Assembly (NCBI GenBank): GCA_016716565.1
Contig: JADJWC010000002.1
Location: forward strand, 806,001-870,000
From: a bacterium
Lineage (GTDB): Bacteria > Bacteroidota > Ignavibacteria > Ignavibacteriales > Ignavibacteriaceae
Direction: 5' to 3'
Length of the DNA: 64,000 nucleotides
Shown: positions 25,307 through 33,384 of the stretch, piece after piece
How the letters are laid out: every line of letters begins with the position of its first letter
Position numbering within the stretch: the first letter of the stretch is position 1
Translations under genes and position numbers: made by a program
Notes under the pieces: generated by a model
What the model saw: only the letters and a program-made list of their open reading frames with translations
Databases searched by the model: none
Told to the model about the DNA's origin: nothing

Positions 25307-26119
25307 TCAGTTTTTATAACCAACAACTGTTATACTAAAAATTCCTGTGCTGCTCTTTTTGAATGATTCAATTTCTGAATCATTTAAATATTCTTTTAAC
25401 ACTTCATGAGGCAATTCAATTACTTTGGTTTTCTTAATCTCAATATTTCCGAACCCTGTGTCTTTTATTATTCCAAGATACTCATCCTGCTGAAGAGCAC
25501 CTGCAACACAACCAGCATACATCTCTGCAGACTTTTGTAATCCAACTGGAAGCTCACCCTTCAGAACAATATCCGAAACGCAGAAATGAGCGCTAGGTTT
25601 AAGTACTCTGTAAATTTCTGAAAATGCTTTTCTTTTATCGGGAACAAGATTCAACACACAGTTACTTACTACAACATCTGCAAGATTATTTTCGAACGGC
25701 ATTTGTTCGATATCACCTAAATGAAACTCAACATTCTTAAAACCAAGTTTTGTTTTGTTCAAATTTGCTTTTTCAACCATCTCTTCAGTCATATCAAGCC
25801 CAATTACTTTTCCCGTATCACCAACAATTGCTCTTGCCACGAAAACATCATTGCCTGCGCCTGAACCAAGGTCTACCACCGTATCACCTTTTTTTATTCC
25901 AGCATATTCCGTAGGTAAGCCGCAGCCAAGTCCAAGATCAGCATCAGCAACATATCCCTCCAGGTGATGATATTCATCCTGCATTACGGTATAACCAACT
26001 ATTTTAGCTTCATCACCCCCACAACAAGCAGGTCCACAGCAGCCTGAAGCTTTAGATGCCTTTGCAATTTCACCGTATTTTTCTTTTACAACTTGTTTTA
26101 ATTCATTTGGTGTTTCCAT
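25307..26119 (-). CDS. arsM: Arsenite S-adenosylmethionine methyltransferase
   Basis: 270-residue SAM-dependent enzyme that methylates As(III). I start it at the ATG at 26119 (METPNELKQ), which has AAAGGA upstream. The longer frame adds a Lys-rich run that is out-of-frame sequence of the small upstream gene. The N-terminus has SGCCGPACCGG, a Cys cluster. The SAM-binding motif is VVDLGSGAGNDVF, then GLDMTEEMVEKA. The Cys ligands of ArsM are visible: GLGCGLP, SNCVLNL and AGCVAGAL. It begins one base after a 47-residue Cys-rich peptide gene whose sequence repeats the ArsM N-terminus. Methylated products may leave through the ArsP-like permease. Confidence 0.93.
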   Translation of the reverse strand: METPNELKQVVKEKYGEIAKASKASGCCGPACCGGDEAKIVGYTVMQDEYHHLEGYVADADLGLGCGLPTEYAGIKKGDTVVDLGSGAGNDVFVARAIVGDTGKVIGLDMTEEMVEKANLNKTKLGFKNVEFHLGDIEQMPFENNLADVVVSNCVLNLVPDKRKAFSEIYRVLKPSAHFCVSDIVLKGELPVGLQKSAEMYAGCVAGALQQDEYLGIIKDTGFGNIEIKKTKVIELPHEVLKEYLNDSEIESFKKSSTGIFSITVVGYKN

Positions 26120-26120
26120 T

Positions 26121-26264
26121 TTACTTGTCCTTTCTATTTTCTTCTTTTTTGGTTTCTGATCCGCGGCAGCATGTGGGTCCGCAACAGCTTGATACTTTTT
26201 GTTCCTGTGCAATTTGTCTTTCTTTTTCTTTGACATTTTGCTTCGTTTCATTTGATGCCTTCAT
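26121..26264 (-). CDS. 47-residue Cys-rich peptide, duplicate of the ArsM N-terminus
   Basis: Small open frame with a strong ribosome site (AAGGAGTAAAAA before the ATG at 26264). The peptide is highly charged and carries SSCCGPTCCRG, four Cys in two pairs. Aligned without gaps to the first 39 residues of ArsM, 22 are identical, including the whole CCGP-CC core. It ends in a Lys/Glu-rich tail and stops one base before the arsM ATG, so the two are translationally coupled. No other domain is present. I know of no described family. A role in delivering or binding arsenite for ArsM is an inference from the shared Cys cluster. Confidence 0.72.
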   Translation of the reverse strand: MKASNETKQNVKEKERQIAQEQKVSSCCGPTCCRGSETKKEENRKDK

Positions 26265-26287
26265 TTTTTACTCCTTCTTAATTTGAT

Positions 26288-26605
26288 TTAACAACAACCT
26301 ATTTTCGTAAACATTTTATCCAAAGCTGTTTTTGCTTTGAGTAAATTTTTATTATTCACACAGTAACAAATCTTCGGACCATCAATTTCGCCGTCAATCA
26401 AACCCACTCTTTTCAGTTCCTTTAAATGCTGGGAAACGGTTGCCTGTGCAAGCGGGAGCTGATCCACAAGACTTCCTACCATACAGGAATCCATATCATT
26501 TAAGATTTTCAGTATTCTTATTCTTGCCGGATGCGATAGTGCTTTCGCTACATCCGCCAGCCAGATATCTTCTTGTGTGAATTCATCTTTTTTTGAAACT
26601 GCCAT
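26288..26605 (-). CDS. ArsR family repressor (second)
   Basis: 105-residue winged-helix repressor starting at the ATG at 26605 (MAVSKKDEFTQED) with AAGGA upstream. The frame from 26629 would overlap the operator palindrome. The recognition helix is LAQATVSQHLKELKRVGL. Unlike the first ArsR it lacks the CVC motif in that helix region. Candidate metal Cys are DSCMV, KICYCVNN and the C-terminal GCC. It leads the operon with the Cys-rich peptide and arsM, so it probably regulates methylation separately from export. The C-terminal Cys pair is typical of As(III) sensors with a different site. Confidence 0.88.
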   Translation of the reverse strand: MAVSKKDEFTQEDIWLADVAKALSHPARIRILKILNDMDSCMVGSLVDQLPLAQATVSQHLKELKRVGLIDGEIDGPKICYCVNNKNLLKAKTALDKMFTKIGCC

Positions 26606-26627
26606 AAAATTAATCCTTAAATCGTTC

Positions 26628-26643
26628 ATCGTAAATATACGAT
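26628..26643. promoter_or_regulatory. Candidate operator of the second ArsR
   Basis: Perfect inverted repeat ATCGTA-AATA-TACGAT, 16 bp, about 22 bp upstream of the second arsR start. It fits autoregulation of the arsR-peptide-arsM operon and shares only the general form of the 25236-25251 site. Confidence 0.6.
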
Positions 26644-26923
26644 AGATATTTTAAATGTCAAGACCATCCATCATTGATATCACACTTTTTTTATGAACAG
26701 TGAATGTCAATTTTGAGTAAAATTTCTTTATTGCTCCATAATGCAATGCTTTTCTCTTGAATTTTACCGAAAGAATGCCATTTCAGGTGGTTAATTGGTT
26801 GAATTAATCCGGGTTACTTATCACGAAATTGTCCTAAAAACTGAATCACTTAATTGTTATTTTTAATTGTTCGAAATAAAAAATTTTGACAGTGATAGTT
26901 TCTCCTAATATGGGGAGTGATTC

Positions 26924-27277
26924 GTGCACGAACTTTCAATCGCCCGGAATATCATCCAAATTGTCAACAGCAGTGTTGAGAGAGATAAGCTTAATCTCGT
27001 TGATAAAATATACCTAAAGTTCGGACTGTTAAGTAACATCCTGAATGACTCACTTAACTTCAGTTATAATTCTATAATCGAAAATACTCCTCTTAAAAAT
27101 TCCAATCTTGTTATCGAAACTCTCCCGATAAAAATTCAATGTAAAGATTGTAATGAAATAACTACTACAAATGATTTCATATTCTGCTGTCCTTTTTGTA
27201 ACAGCAATTCTATTTCGGTAATTGCCGGAGATGAATTAATTATCTCTTCAATTCATTTAAAAGATGAAAGCGGGTAA
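26924..27277 (+). CDS. hypA: Hydrogenase nickel incorporation protein HypA
   Basis: 117-residue nickel-binding metallochaperone for [NiFe] hydrogenase maturation. It starts with GTG (MHELSIARNII), preceded by GGGGAG. The His2 nickel ligand is in the MHE N-terminus. The zinc site is two CxxC pairs, CKDCNEI and CPFCNSN. It opens the hypABFCDE operon, with hypB 5 bp downstream. It delivers nickel with HypB to the hydrogenase large subunit at 41782-42963. Confidence 0.93.
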   Translation: MHELSIARNIIQIVNSSVERDKLNLVDKIYLKFGLLSNILNDSLNFSYNSIIENTPLKNSNLVIETLPIKIQCKDCNEITTTNDFIFCCPFCNSNSISVIAGDELIISSIHLKDESG

Positions 27278-27282
27278 ATAAG

Positions 27283-27933
27283 ATGAGCATAATTACTGTT
27301 GAACGCAAAGTTCTCGAAAAAAATGATCAGATTGCCGCTGAACTAAGAACAAAGTTTAAAGCAAAAGGAATATTAGCTATCAACCTGCTTAGCTCACCGG
27401 GTTCTGGAAAAACAAGTTTGATAGAAAGAACAGTAGAGCAATTAAAAGACAAAATAAATATTTCCGTAATCGTTGGTGATGTTCAAACTGATAATGATGC
27501 AAAACGGATAGGTAAACCTGGTATTCCGGTGGTTCAGATAATAACCCACGGTTCCTGTCATCTTGAAGCACAGCTTGTAAGAGATGCTTATAAAAATATC
27601 GAAAATGAAAAAACAGATCTTTTAATAATTGAGAATGTAGGAAATCTCGTTTGTCCCGCCGGTTATGATCTCGGCGAAGATAAAAAAGTGGTTCTGCTAA
27701 GTACAACAGAAGGTGACGACAAGCCATTGAAATATCCTGCAATGTTCAGAAACTCATCTTCAATGGTTATTAATAAGATTGATTTGGTTCCTTATGTTAA
27801 CTCCTCAGTTGAGGAGATTAAAAAAAATGCAAAGTCAATTAATTATGAACTCAAGATTTTTAATGTGTCCTGTAAAACTTCTGAAGGAATTGAAGATTGG
27901 TGTAATTGGCTGCTAAACCAAATAAAAAAGTGA
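27283..27933 (+). CDS. hypB: Hydrogenase nickel incorporation GTPase HypB
   Basis: 216-residue SIMIBI GTPase that drives nickel insertion. The P-loop is SSPGSGKTSL near residue 37. The Walker-B-like DVQTDNDAKRI, the metal-linker Cys/His in THGSCHLEAQLV and the guanine-specificity NKIDL are visible. The N-terminus is short and has no His-rich nickel store, unlike many HypB proteins. The operon's His-rich permease may supply nickel instead. Its stop codon overlaps the GTG start of hypF. Confidence 0.93.
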   Translation: MSIITVERKVLEKNDQIAAELRTKFKAKGILAINLLSSPGSGKTSLIERTVEQLKDKINISVIVGDVQTDNDAKRIGKPGIPVVQIITHGSCHLEAQLVRDAYKNIENEKTDLLIIENVGNLVCPAGYDLGEDKKVVLLSTTEGDDKPLKYPAMFRNSSSMVINKIDLVPYVNSSVEEIKKNAKSINYELKIFNVSCKTSEGIEDWCNWLLNQIKK

Positions 27934-30278
27934 AACAACGATTTAAAATATTGATTCAAGGTGCTGTTCAGGGAGTTGGCTTCCGTCCGTTTATATATAA
28001 ACTTGCCGACGAGCTGAACCTGAAAGGAATTATCTCAAACACAGTAAAAGGCGTGAACATAGATATTGAAGGCGATGAGTCGCTACTAAACGAATTCGTT
28101 AGACGAATCAAAACGAACAAACCAAAACTTTCTCATATTACCAATTTTGAGATAAGCAAACTTGAAGTAAAAGGATTCAGTGATTTTAAAATTATTAATA
28201 GTGATTCACGAGGAGATCCTGAAGCGATAATTTTACCTGATATTGCAGTTTGTGACGAATGCTTGGCTGAAATGTTTGATTCGAATAACCGGAGATTTCT
28301 CTACCCTTTTATAAACTGTACTAACTGCGGTCCGCGTTTTTCAATTATTGAATCTCTCCCCTACGACCGACCGAATACTTCAATGAAAAAATTTGAGATG
28401 TGTGATGAATGTAAAGAAGAGTATGAAAATCCTCTGGACAGACGATTTCATGCTCAGCCAATTGCATGTCCCAAATGCGGCCCGCAAGTTCAACTTTTAA
28501 ATCAAAATTGGAATTTGATTTGTGAAAAAGAAGATGCAATATCTGAAGCTGTTCAAAAAATAAAAGAAGTAAAAATTATAGCTTTAAAAGGTCTTGGCGG
28601 CTTTCAGTTAATTGTTAGTGCAGGAAATGATATTGCTGTTAAAAGACTTCGTGAAAGAAAGCACCGTGATGAAAAACCATTTGCTGTTATGTTTCCATCA
28701 ATTGAAATGATTAAAGATTACTGCTTCGTCTCCGAAGTTGAGGAGAATCTATTGTTATCTCCAGAATCACCGATTACTCTTCTAAAGAAAATATCCAGCA
28801 TCCGGAATCCTGCATCCCCCAAGGGGGCAAGCAATATCCAGAATCAAGCACCCAGCATCTCAGAATTCATTGCTCCTAATAATCCAAATCTTGGAGTAAT
28901 GCTTCCATACACCCCGCTCCATCATTTGATTATGAAAGAACTTGGTCAACCGGTTATTGCTACAAGCGGAAATATTTCCGAAGAGCCTATGTGTATTGAT
29001 GAGAATGAAGCGATTGAAAAATTATCCGGTATTGCTGATTATTTTCTGATTCATAACAGACCAATCATCAGACCTATCGATGATTCAGTTGTTAGAATCG
29101 TCAAAGATGAATCGATCATCTTGAGAAGAGCTCGCGGATATTCACCACTACCGATTTCAATCAGAAACGCAATAGAAGAAAACTTCGTTTGCGTTGGCGG
29201 TCATCTTAAAAATACTGTGTCCGTAAAAAAAGGAAAAGAAATATTTGTAAGTCAGCATATTGGTGATCTTGAGAATACAGAGGCAGAAAAATATTTTCGT
29301 AATACAATATCCGATCTTAAAGAAATGTACAAAGTCAATCCCTCGTATTTTGTTTATGATCTACATCCTGATTATTCATCAACAAAGTATTGTACAACTC
29401 AGAAAGTAAGGACAATTCCTGTTCAGCATCATATCGCTCATGTTGCAGCTTGCTTTGAAGAAAATAGACTCGAAAATAAATGCTTCGCTGTATGCTGGGA
29501 TGGTACCGGTTACGGATTTGATTCCACTATCTGGGGTGGTGAATTTTTTACTTACAGTGCTGAAGACTTTAATCGCGTAGCACATTTCAGGCAATTCAGA
29601 ATACCTGGCGGTGATGCTGCAGTCAAAGATACAAGACGATCATTGAGCGGAATTCTGTATGAAATTTTCGGCAATGATATTCCATTTGCAAAACTGAATT
29701 TGGCTGTTCCTGAAAACGACTTAGGTTTATTTACTCAAATGCTTAATAAAGATTTGAACTGCTTTAAAACAACAAGTGTTGGCCGGATATTCGATGCGGT
29801 TTCTTCCCTGCTTAATATTTGCAGAAAATCTTCATACGAGGGACAAGCTGCAATGATGCTGGAGTTTGCAGCCGATCAGAAAATATCCACTCATTATAAT
29901 TTTAATCTGACAGAAAAATCAACCTTAATAATTGACTGGCAGCCAATGTTTGAGCAAATGTTCAATGACATTGCCAAGGAAGTAAAAGCTTCTACGATCT
30001 CAGCAAAGTTTCATAACACCCTTGTTGAGATCATCATGGCTTTGTCAGGAAGAATTGGACTAAAAGATGTTGTGCTTACCGGCGGCTGCTTTCAGAATGT
30101 ATTTTTACTTGAAAGAACTATTGAAAGGCTTATTGAAGAAGGATTCAATCCACATTGGAATAAATCAGTTCCAACAAACGACGGAGGGATTTCATTTGGA
30201 CAGGCAGTAATTGCCAATCACATTCTGAACAGAGATAATAAAACAAAGATTATCCAAACTGAAACAATGAGAGTCTAA
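27930..30278 (+). CDS. hypF: Carbamoyltransferase HypF
   Basis: 782-residue enzyme that makes the thiocarboxamide precursor of the hydrogenase CN ligands. I start it at the GTG at 27930, overlapping the hypB stop codon. The domains in order are acylphosphatase (QGAVQGVGFRPFIYKLA), two zinc fingers (CDECLAEM..NCTNCGPRFS and CDECKEEYE..CPKCGP), a YrdC/Sua5 domain (KGLGGFQLIVSA, VMLPYTPLHH) and a Kae1-like carbamoyltransferase (HHIAHVAACFEEN, WDGTGYG, DGGISFGQA). There is an unusual low-complexity insertion of about 20 residues inside the YrdC domain (28793-28862). The maturation function should remain if the loop is on the surface. Confidence 0.93.
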   Translation: MKQRFKILIQGAVQGVGFRPFIYKLADELNLKGIISNTVKGVNIDIEGDESLLNEFVRRIKTNKPKLSHITNFEISKLEVKGFSDFKIINSDSRGDPEAIILPDIAVCDECLAEMFDSNNRRFLYPFINCTNCGPRFSIIESLPYDRPNTSMKKFEMCDECKEEYENPLDRRFHAQPIACPKCGPQVQLLNQNWNLICEKEDAISEAVQKIKEVKIIALKGLGGFQLIVSAGNDIAVKRLRERKHRDEKPFAVMFPSIEMIKDYCFVSEVEENLLLSPESPITLLKKISSIRNPASPKGASNIQNQAPSISEFIAPNNPNLGVMLPYTPLHHLIMKELGQPVIATSGNISEEPMCIDENEAIEKLSGIADYFLIHNRPIIRPIDDSVVRIVKDESIILRRARGYSPLPISIRNAIEENFVCVGGHLKNTVSVKKGKEIFVSQHIGDLENTEAEKYFRNTISDLKEMYKVNPSYFVYDLHPDYSSTKYCTTQKVRTIPVQHHIAHVAACFEENRLENKCFAVCWDGTGYGFDSTIWGGEFFTYSAEDFNRVAHFRQFRIPGGDAAVKDTRRSLSGILYEIFGNDIPFAKLNLAVPENDLGLFTQMLNKDLNCFKTTSVGRIFDAVSSLLNICRKSSYEGQAAMMLEFAADQKISTHYNFNLTEKSTLIIDWQPMFEQMFNDIAKEVKASTISAKFHNTLVEIIMALSGRIGLKDVVLTGGCFQNVFLLERTIERLIEEGFNPHWNKSVPTNDGGISFGQAVIANHILNRDNKTKIIQTETMRV

Positions 30279-30280
30279 CT

Positions 30281-30529
30281 ATGTGTCTGGCAATACCCGG
30301 CAAAGTTCAAAAAATAATTGACGAGAAATCTTCTCCAAAAATGGCTGAGGTTAATTTCGATGGAGTTATAAAGCATGTTTGTGTTGATTTCATTCCTGAT
30401 ATAAAAGTTGGTGAATACGTCATGGTTCATGTCGGCTTTGCATTAAACAAAGTCGATGAGAAAGAGGCATTAAATCAGCTGAAAGCAATTTCAACAGCAG
30501 AAGATATAATCAGAAAGAAGATGAAATGA
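30281..30529 (+). CDS. hypC: Hydrogenase maturation chaperone HypC
   Basis: 82-residue HypC/HybG chaperone that carries the Fe(CN)2CO unit with HypD to the large subunit. It begins MCLAIPGKV, with the essential Cys2. Family strands such as VCVDFIPDIKVGEYVMVHVG follow. It starts 2 bp after hypF and overlaps hypD by 4 bp (ATGA). Confidence 0.95.
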   Translation: MCLAIPGKVQKIIDEKSSPKMAEVNFDGVIKHVCVDFIPDIKVGEYVMVHVGFALNKVDEKEALNQLKAISTAEDIIRKKMK

Positions 30530-31623
30530 AATTTCTTGATGAATATCGTGATGCTGAAAAAGTAAAAATACTTGTCGATCAGATTCAATCGCTCAATATT
30601 CCGCCTATCAATATTATGGAAGTGTGCGGAAGCCAGACTCATACTATACTAAAATATAATCTTGAAGAACTTCTGCCTGCTAATATAAATCTTATTCACG
30701 GTCCCGGCTGTCCCGTATGTGTTACTCCAATTGGTATGATTGATAAAGCAATTTCACTTGCGCAAAAGAAAGATGTAATTTTCACTTCTTATGGTGATAT
30801 GCTTCGAATTCCCGGAAGTAAAAACAGTTTGATGAAAGTAAAAGCATCCGGTGCCGATGTAAGGATGATTTATTCACCTCTCGATGCAATAAGATTAGCG
30901 AAAGAAAATCCTGATAAAAAAATTATTTTCTTCGCAATAGGTTTTGAAACAACAGCACCTGCAAATGCGGCTTCAATTTTAACTGCAAAGAAAACAAAAC
31001 TGACTAACTTTTTTGTGCTTAGTTCTCAAGTACTGATTCCACCTGCTGTTCAGTCACTTCTTGATTCTGATCTGATAAAATTAAACGCTTTGCTTGCACC
31101 GGGACATGTTTGTACAGTCACAGGCACCAAATGGTGCGGTGAAATTTCAAATCATTATAAAATACCAATTACTGTAACAGGTTTTGAACCGGTAGATATT
31201 CTGGAGGGTATTCTTATATCAGCAAAACAAATTTTATCGAATGAACACGACACAGTTAACCAATATAAAAGAGTTGTAACTAAGGATGGAAATCTTAAAG
31301 CACAGGAAACGATTTACAGTGTTTTTGAAATCTGTCATAGAAACTGGAGAGGACTTGGTGAAATAAAAAACAGCGGATTGAGAATAAGAAATGAGTTCAG
31401 TCACTTTGATGCTGAAAAAAATTTTGAGATTAATTCAGTTACTACCAATGAAGATGAAAGATGTATTGCTGGTGAAATTCTTCAGGGATTGAAAAAGCCA
31501 AATGATTGTAAGTTGTTTAGTAAAGATTGCACACCAACAAAACCTGTTGGCGCACCAATGGTATCGTCTGAAGGTGCTTGTGCTGCTTACTTTAATTACC
31601 GAAAAGTTAATGAATTAGTATAA
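30526..31623 (+). CDS. hypD: Hydrogenase maturation scaffold HypD
   Basis: 365-residue [4Fe-4S] protein that assembles the Fe(CN)2CO cofactor. The conserved motifs are MEVCGSQTHTI, HGPGCPVCVTP, GFETTAPA and APGHVCTVTG, then the Fe-S Cys near the C-terminus (ERCIAGEIL, CKLFSKDC). Length is normal. It overlaps hypC and hypE by 4 bp and 1 bp. Confidence 0.95.
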   Translation: MKFLDEYRDAEKVKILVDQIQSLNIPPINIMEVCGSQTHTILKYNLEELLPANINLIHGPGCPVCVTPIGMIDKAISLAQKKDVIFTSYGDMLRIPGSKNSLMKVKASGADVRMIYSPLDAIRLAKENPDKKIIFFAIGFETTAPANAASILTAKKTKLTNFFVLSSQVLIPPAVQSLLDSDLIKLNALLAPGHVCTVTGTKWCGEISNHYKIPITVTGFEPVDILEGILISAKQILSNEHDTVNQYKRVVTKDGNLKAQETIYSVFEICHRNWRGLGEIKNSGLRIRNEFSHFDAEKNFEINSVTTNEDERCIAGEILQGLKKPNDCKLFSKDCTPTKPVGAPMVSSEGACAAYFNYRKVNELV

Positions 31624-32660
31624 TGAATATGGATTGCCCAATACCAGAAAATGAATTTGAAAAAATATTGCTTGCACATGGAAGCGGCGGTTCTCTTACA
31701 GGCAAATTGATTCAGGATATATTTATTAAATCATTTAATAATGATTTACTTGCAAAAGAGCACGATGGTGCTGTATTTAATATTGATGGAAAGAAGTTAG
31801 CGTTTACAACTGACTCATTTGTTGTTAATCCGATTTTCTTTCCTGGCGGAAATATCGGTGAATTAGCAGTTTACGGAACAGTTAATGATCTTGCTATGTG
31901 CGGGGCAAAGCCACTTTACCTTTCTGCATCATTTATTATTGAAGAAGGATTTGAGATGGAAACGCTGCAGCAAATTGTTGCCTCAATGAAAACTGCTGCG
32001 GATAAATGCAATGTTCAGATCATAACCGGGGATACAAAGGTTGTTGAAAAAGGAAAAGGTGATAAAATTTTTATTAATACATCGGGAATTGGAATTGTTC
32101 CTGATGAAGTAGATCTCTCACCGTCAAATGTTAAAGAAGGAGATAAAATTATTTTAAGCGGTACGATTGCTGATCACGGTATTGCAGTTCTATCTGCAAG
32201 AGAAAATCTTGCATTCCAATCTGAAATTAAAAGCGATACTGCACCCCTCAATGATCTTGTTGAAGTTATGCTCAAAGTTTCAAAAAATATTCATGTTCTG
32301 CGTGATCCGACCAGGGGCGGACTCGCCGCTTCTTTAAATGAAATTGCTTCCAAAGCTGCTGCCGGAATTATAATCCATCAGGATAAGATTAAGCTTAAAA
32401 ACGAAGTTAAAGCTGCCTGCGAATTATTAGGACTCGATCCGCTTTACATTGCCAATGAGGGAAAGTTGATCTGCTTTGTTACACCTGACGATGCTGAAAA
32501 ACTTTTAATTGAAATGAGAAAAAATTCACTGGCAAAGAATTCCGAGATTATTGGTGAGGTGGTGAATGAATATAAAGGCAAAGTGGTTTTAAAAACTTTA
32601 ATAGGAACGAAAAGAATTTTAGATCTTCACACTGTCGAGCAACTGCCAAGGATTTGCTGA
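31623..32660 (+). CDS. hypE: Hydrogenase maturation protein HypE
   Basis: 345-residue AIR-synthase-like protein that receives the carbamoyl group from HypF and dehydrates it to thiocyanate for HypCD. The N-terminal HGSGGSLTGKLI, the ATP-binding RDPTRGGLAASLNE and the essential C-terminal PRIC end (modified Cys) are all intact. The permease gene follows 10 bp downstream. Confidence 0.95.
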   Translation: MNMDCPIPENEFEKILLAHGSGGSLTGKLIQDIFIKSFNNDLLAKEHDGAVFNIDGKKLAFTTDSFVVNPIFFPGGNIGELAVYGTVNDLAMCGAKPLYLSASFIIEEGFEMETLQQIVASMKTAADKCNVQIITGDTKVVEKGKGDKIFINTSGIGIVPDEVDLSPSNVKEGDKIILSGTIADHGIAVLSARENLAFQSEIKSDTAPLNDLVEVMLKVSKNIHVLRDPTRGGLAASLNEIASKAAAGIIIHQDKIKLKNEVKAACELLGLDPLYIANEGKLICFVTPDDAEKLLIEMRKNSLAKNSEIIGEVVNEYKGKVVLKTLIGTKRILDLHTVEQLPRIC

Positions 32661-32670
32661 AAGGAATATT

Positions 32671-33384
32671 ATGGAACAGTCATCTCTCGCATTGATTTTA
32701 ACTGCAACTTCCATCGGTTTCATTCATACTATACTTGGTCCCGACCATTACATACCTTTTATTGCGATGTCAAAAGCTGGTAACTGGAGTAAGAAAAAAA
32801 CTATTTGGATTACCACAATTGCGGGAATCGGGCATGTACTTAGTTCTGTAGTTCTTGGGATAATTGGTATTGCTTTGGGAATAGCTCTCAGCAGTCTTGA
32901 GTTTATTGAGTCATTCCGTGGTGACCTTGCAGGCTGGCTTCTTATTACTTTTGGATTATTGTATTTCGCGTGGGGAATCCGGCATATTTATAAAAGCAGA
33001 CATCACTCGCATGCACACTTTCACGAAGACGGAACATTTCATACGCACAGCCACAATCATTCAGAAAACCATGCTCACGTTCATGACAGTAAAAAAGTAA
33101 ACTCAATTACTCCGTGGATTATATTTACAATATTTTTATTCGGTCCTTGCGAGCCGCTTATTCCGTTGCTGATGTTTCCGGCAATGAACCATAGTGTGTT
33201 AACTTTGGCTTTTGTAACCGTGACATTTTCAATTGCAACAATAGGGACAATGCTTTTGGTCGTAACCGGCAGCTTATACGGATTAAAGATTTTTTCATTT
33301 GAGGGTGCCGCAAAATATTCTCACGCAGTTGCAGGCGGATTGATTTTATTGTGTGGAATATCGATTAAGTTTTTAGGGTTGTAA
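32671..33384 (+). CDS. NicO/UreH-like metal permease with His-rich loop
   Basis: 237-residue inner-membrane protein with about six helices. It has HTILGPDHYIPF in the first helix, where His and Asp often form the metal path in NicO-type carriers. A cytoplasmic or periplasmic loop is rich in His (HHSHAHFHED, HTHSHNHSENHAHVHD). Such proteins import or buffer nickel or cobalt, or act as UreH-type urease accessory proteins. Being the last gene of the hyp operon it most likely supplies nickel for the hydrogenase. The last 12 bp overlap the convergent kinase gene. Confidence 0.8.
   Translation: MEQSSLALILTATSIGFIHTILGPDHYIPFIAMSKAGNWSKKKTIWITTIAGIGHVLSSVVLGIIGIALGIALSSLEFIESFRGDLAGWLLITFGLLYFAWGIRHIYKSRHHSHAHFHEDGTFHTHSHNHSENHAHVHDSKKVNSITPWIIFTIFLFGPCEPLIPLLMFPAMNHSVLTLAFVTVTFSIATIGTMLLVVTGSLYGLKIFSFEGAAKYSHAVAGGLILLCGISIKFLGL

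Noticed and set aside
26120..26251. Extended N-terminus of ArsM (Lys-rich, from 26251)
   Set aside because: It is the small Cys-peptide gene read in another frame. The ATG at 26119 has its own ribosome site and gives the normal ArsM N-terminus.
33001..33090. Zinc-finger or metallothionein-like peptide in the His-rich stretch
   Set aside because: It is an in-frame loop of the NicO/UreH-like permease with membrane helices on both sides.
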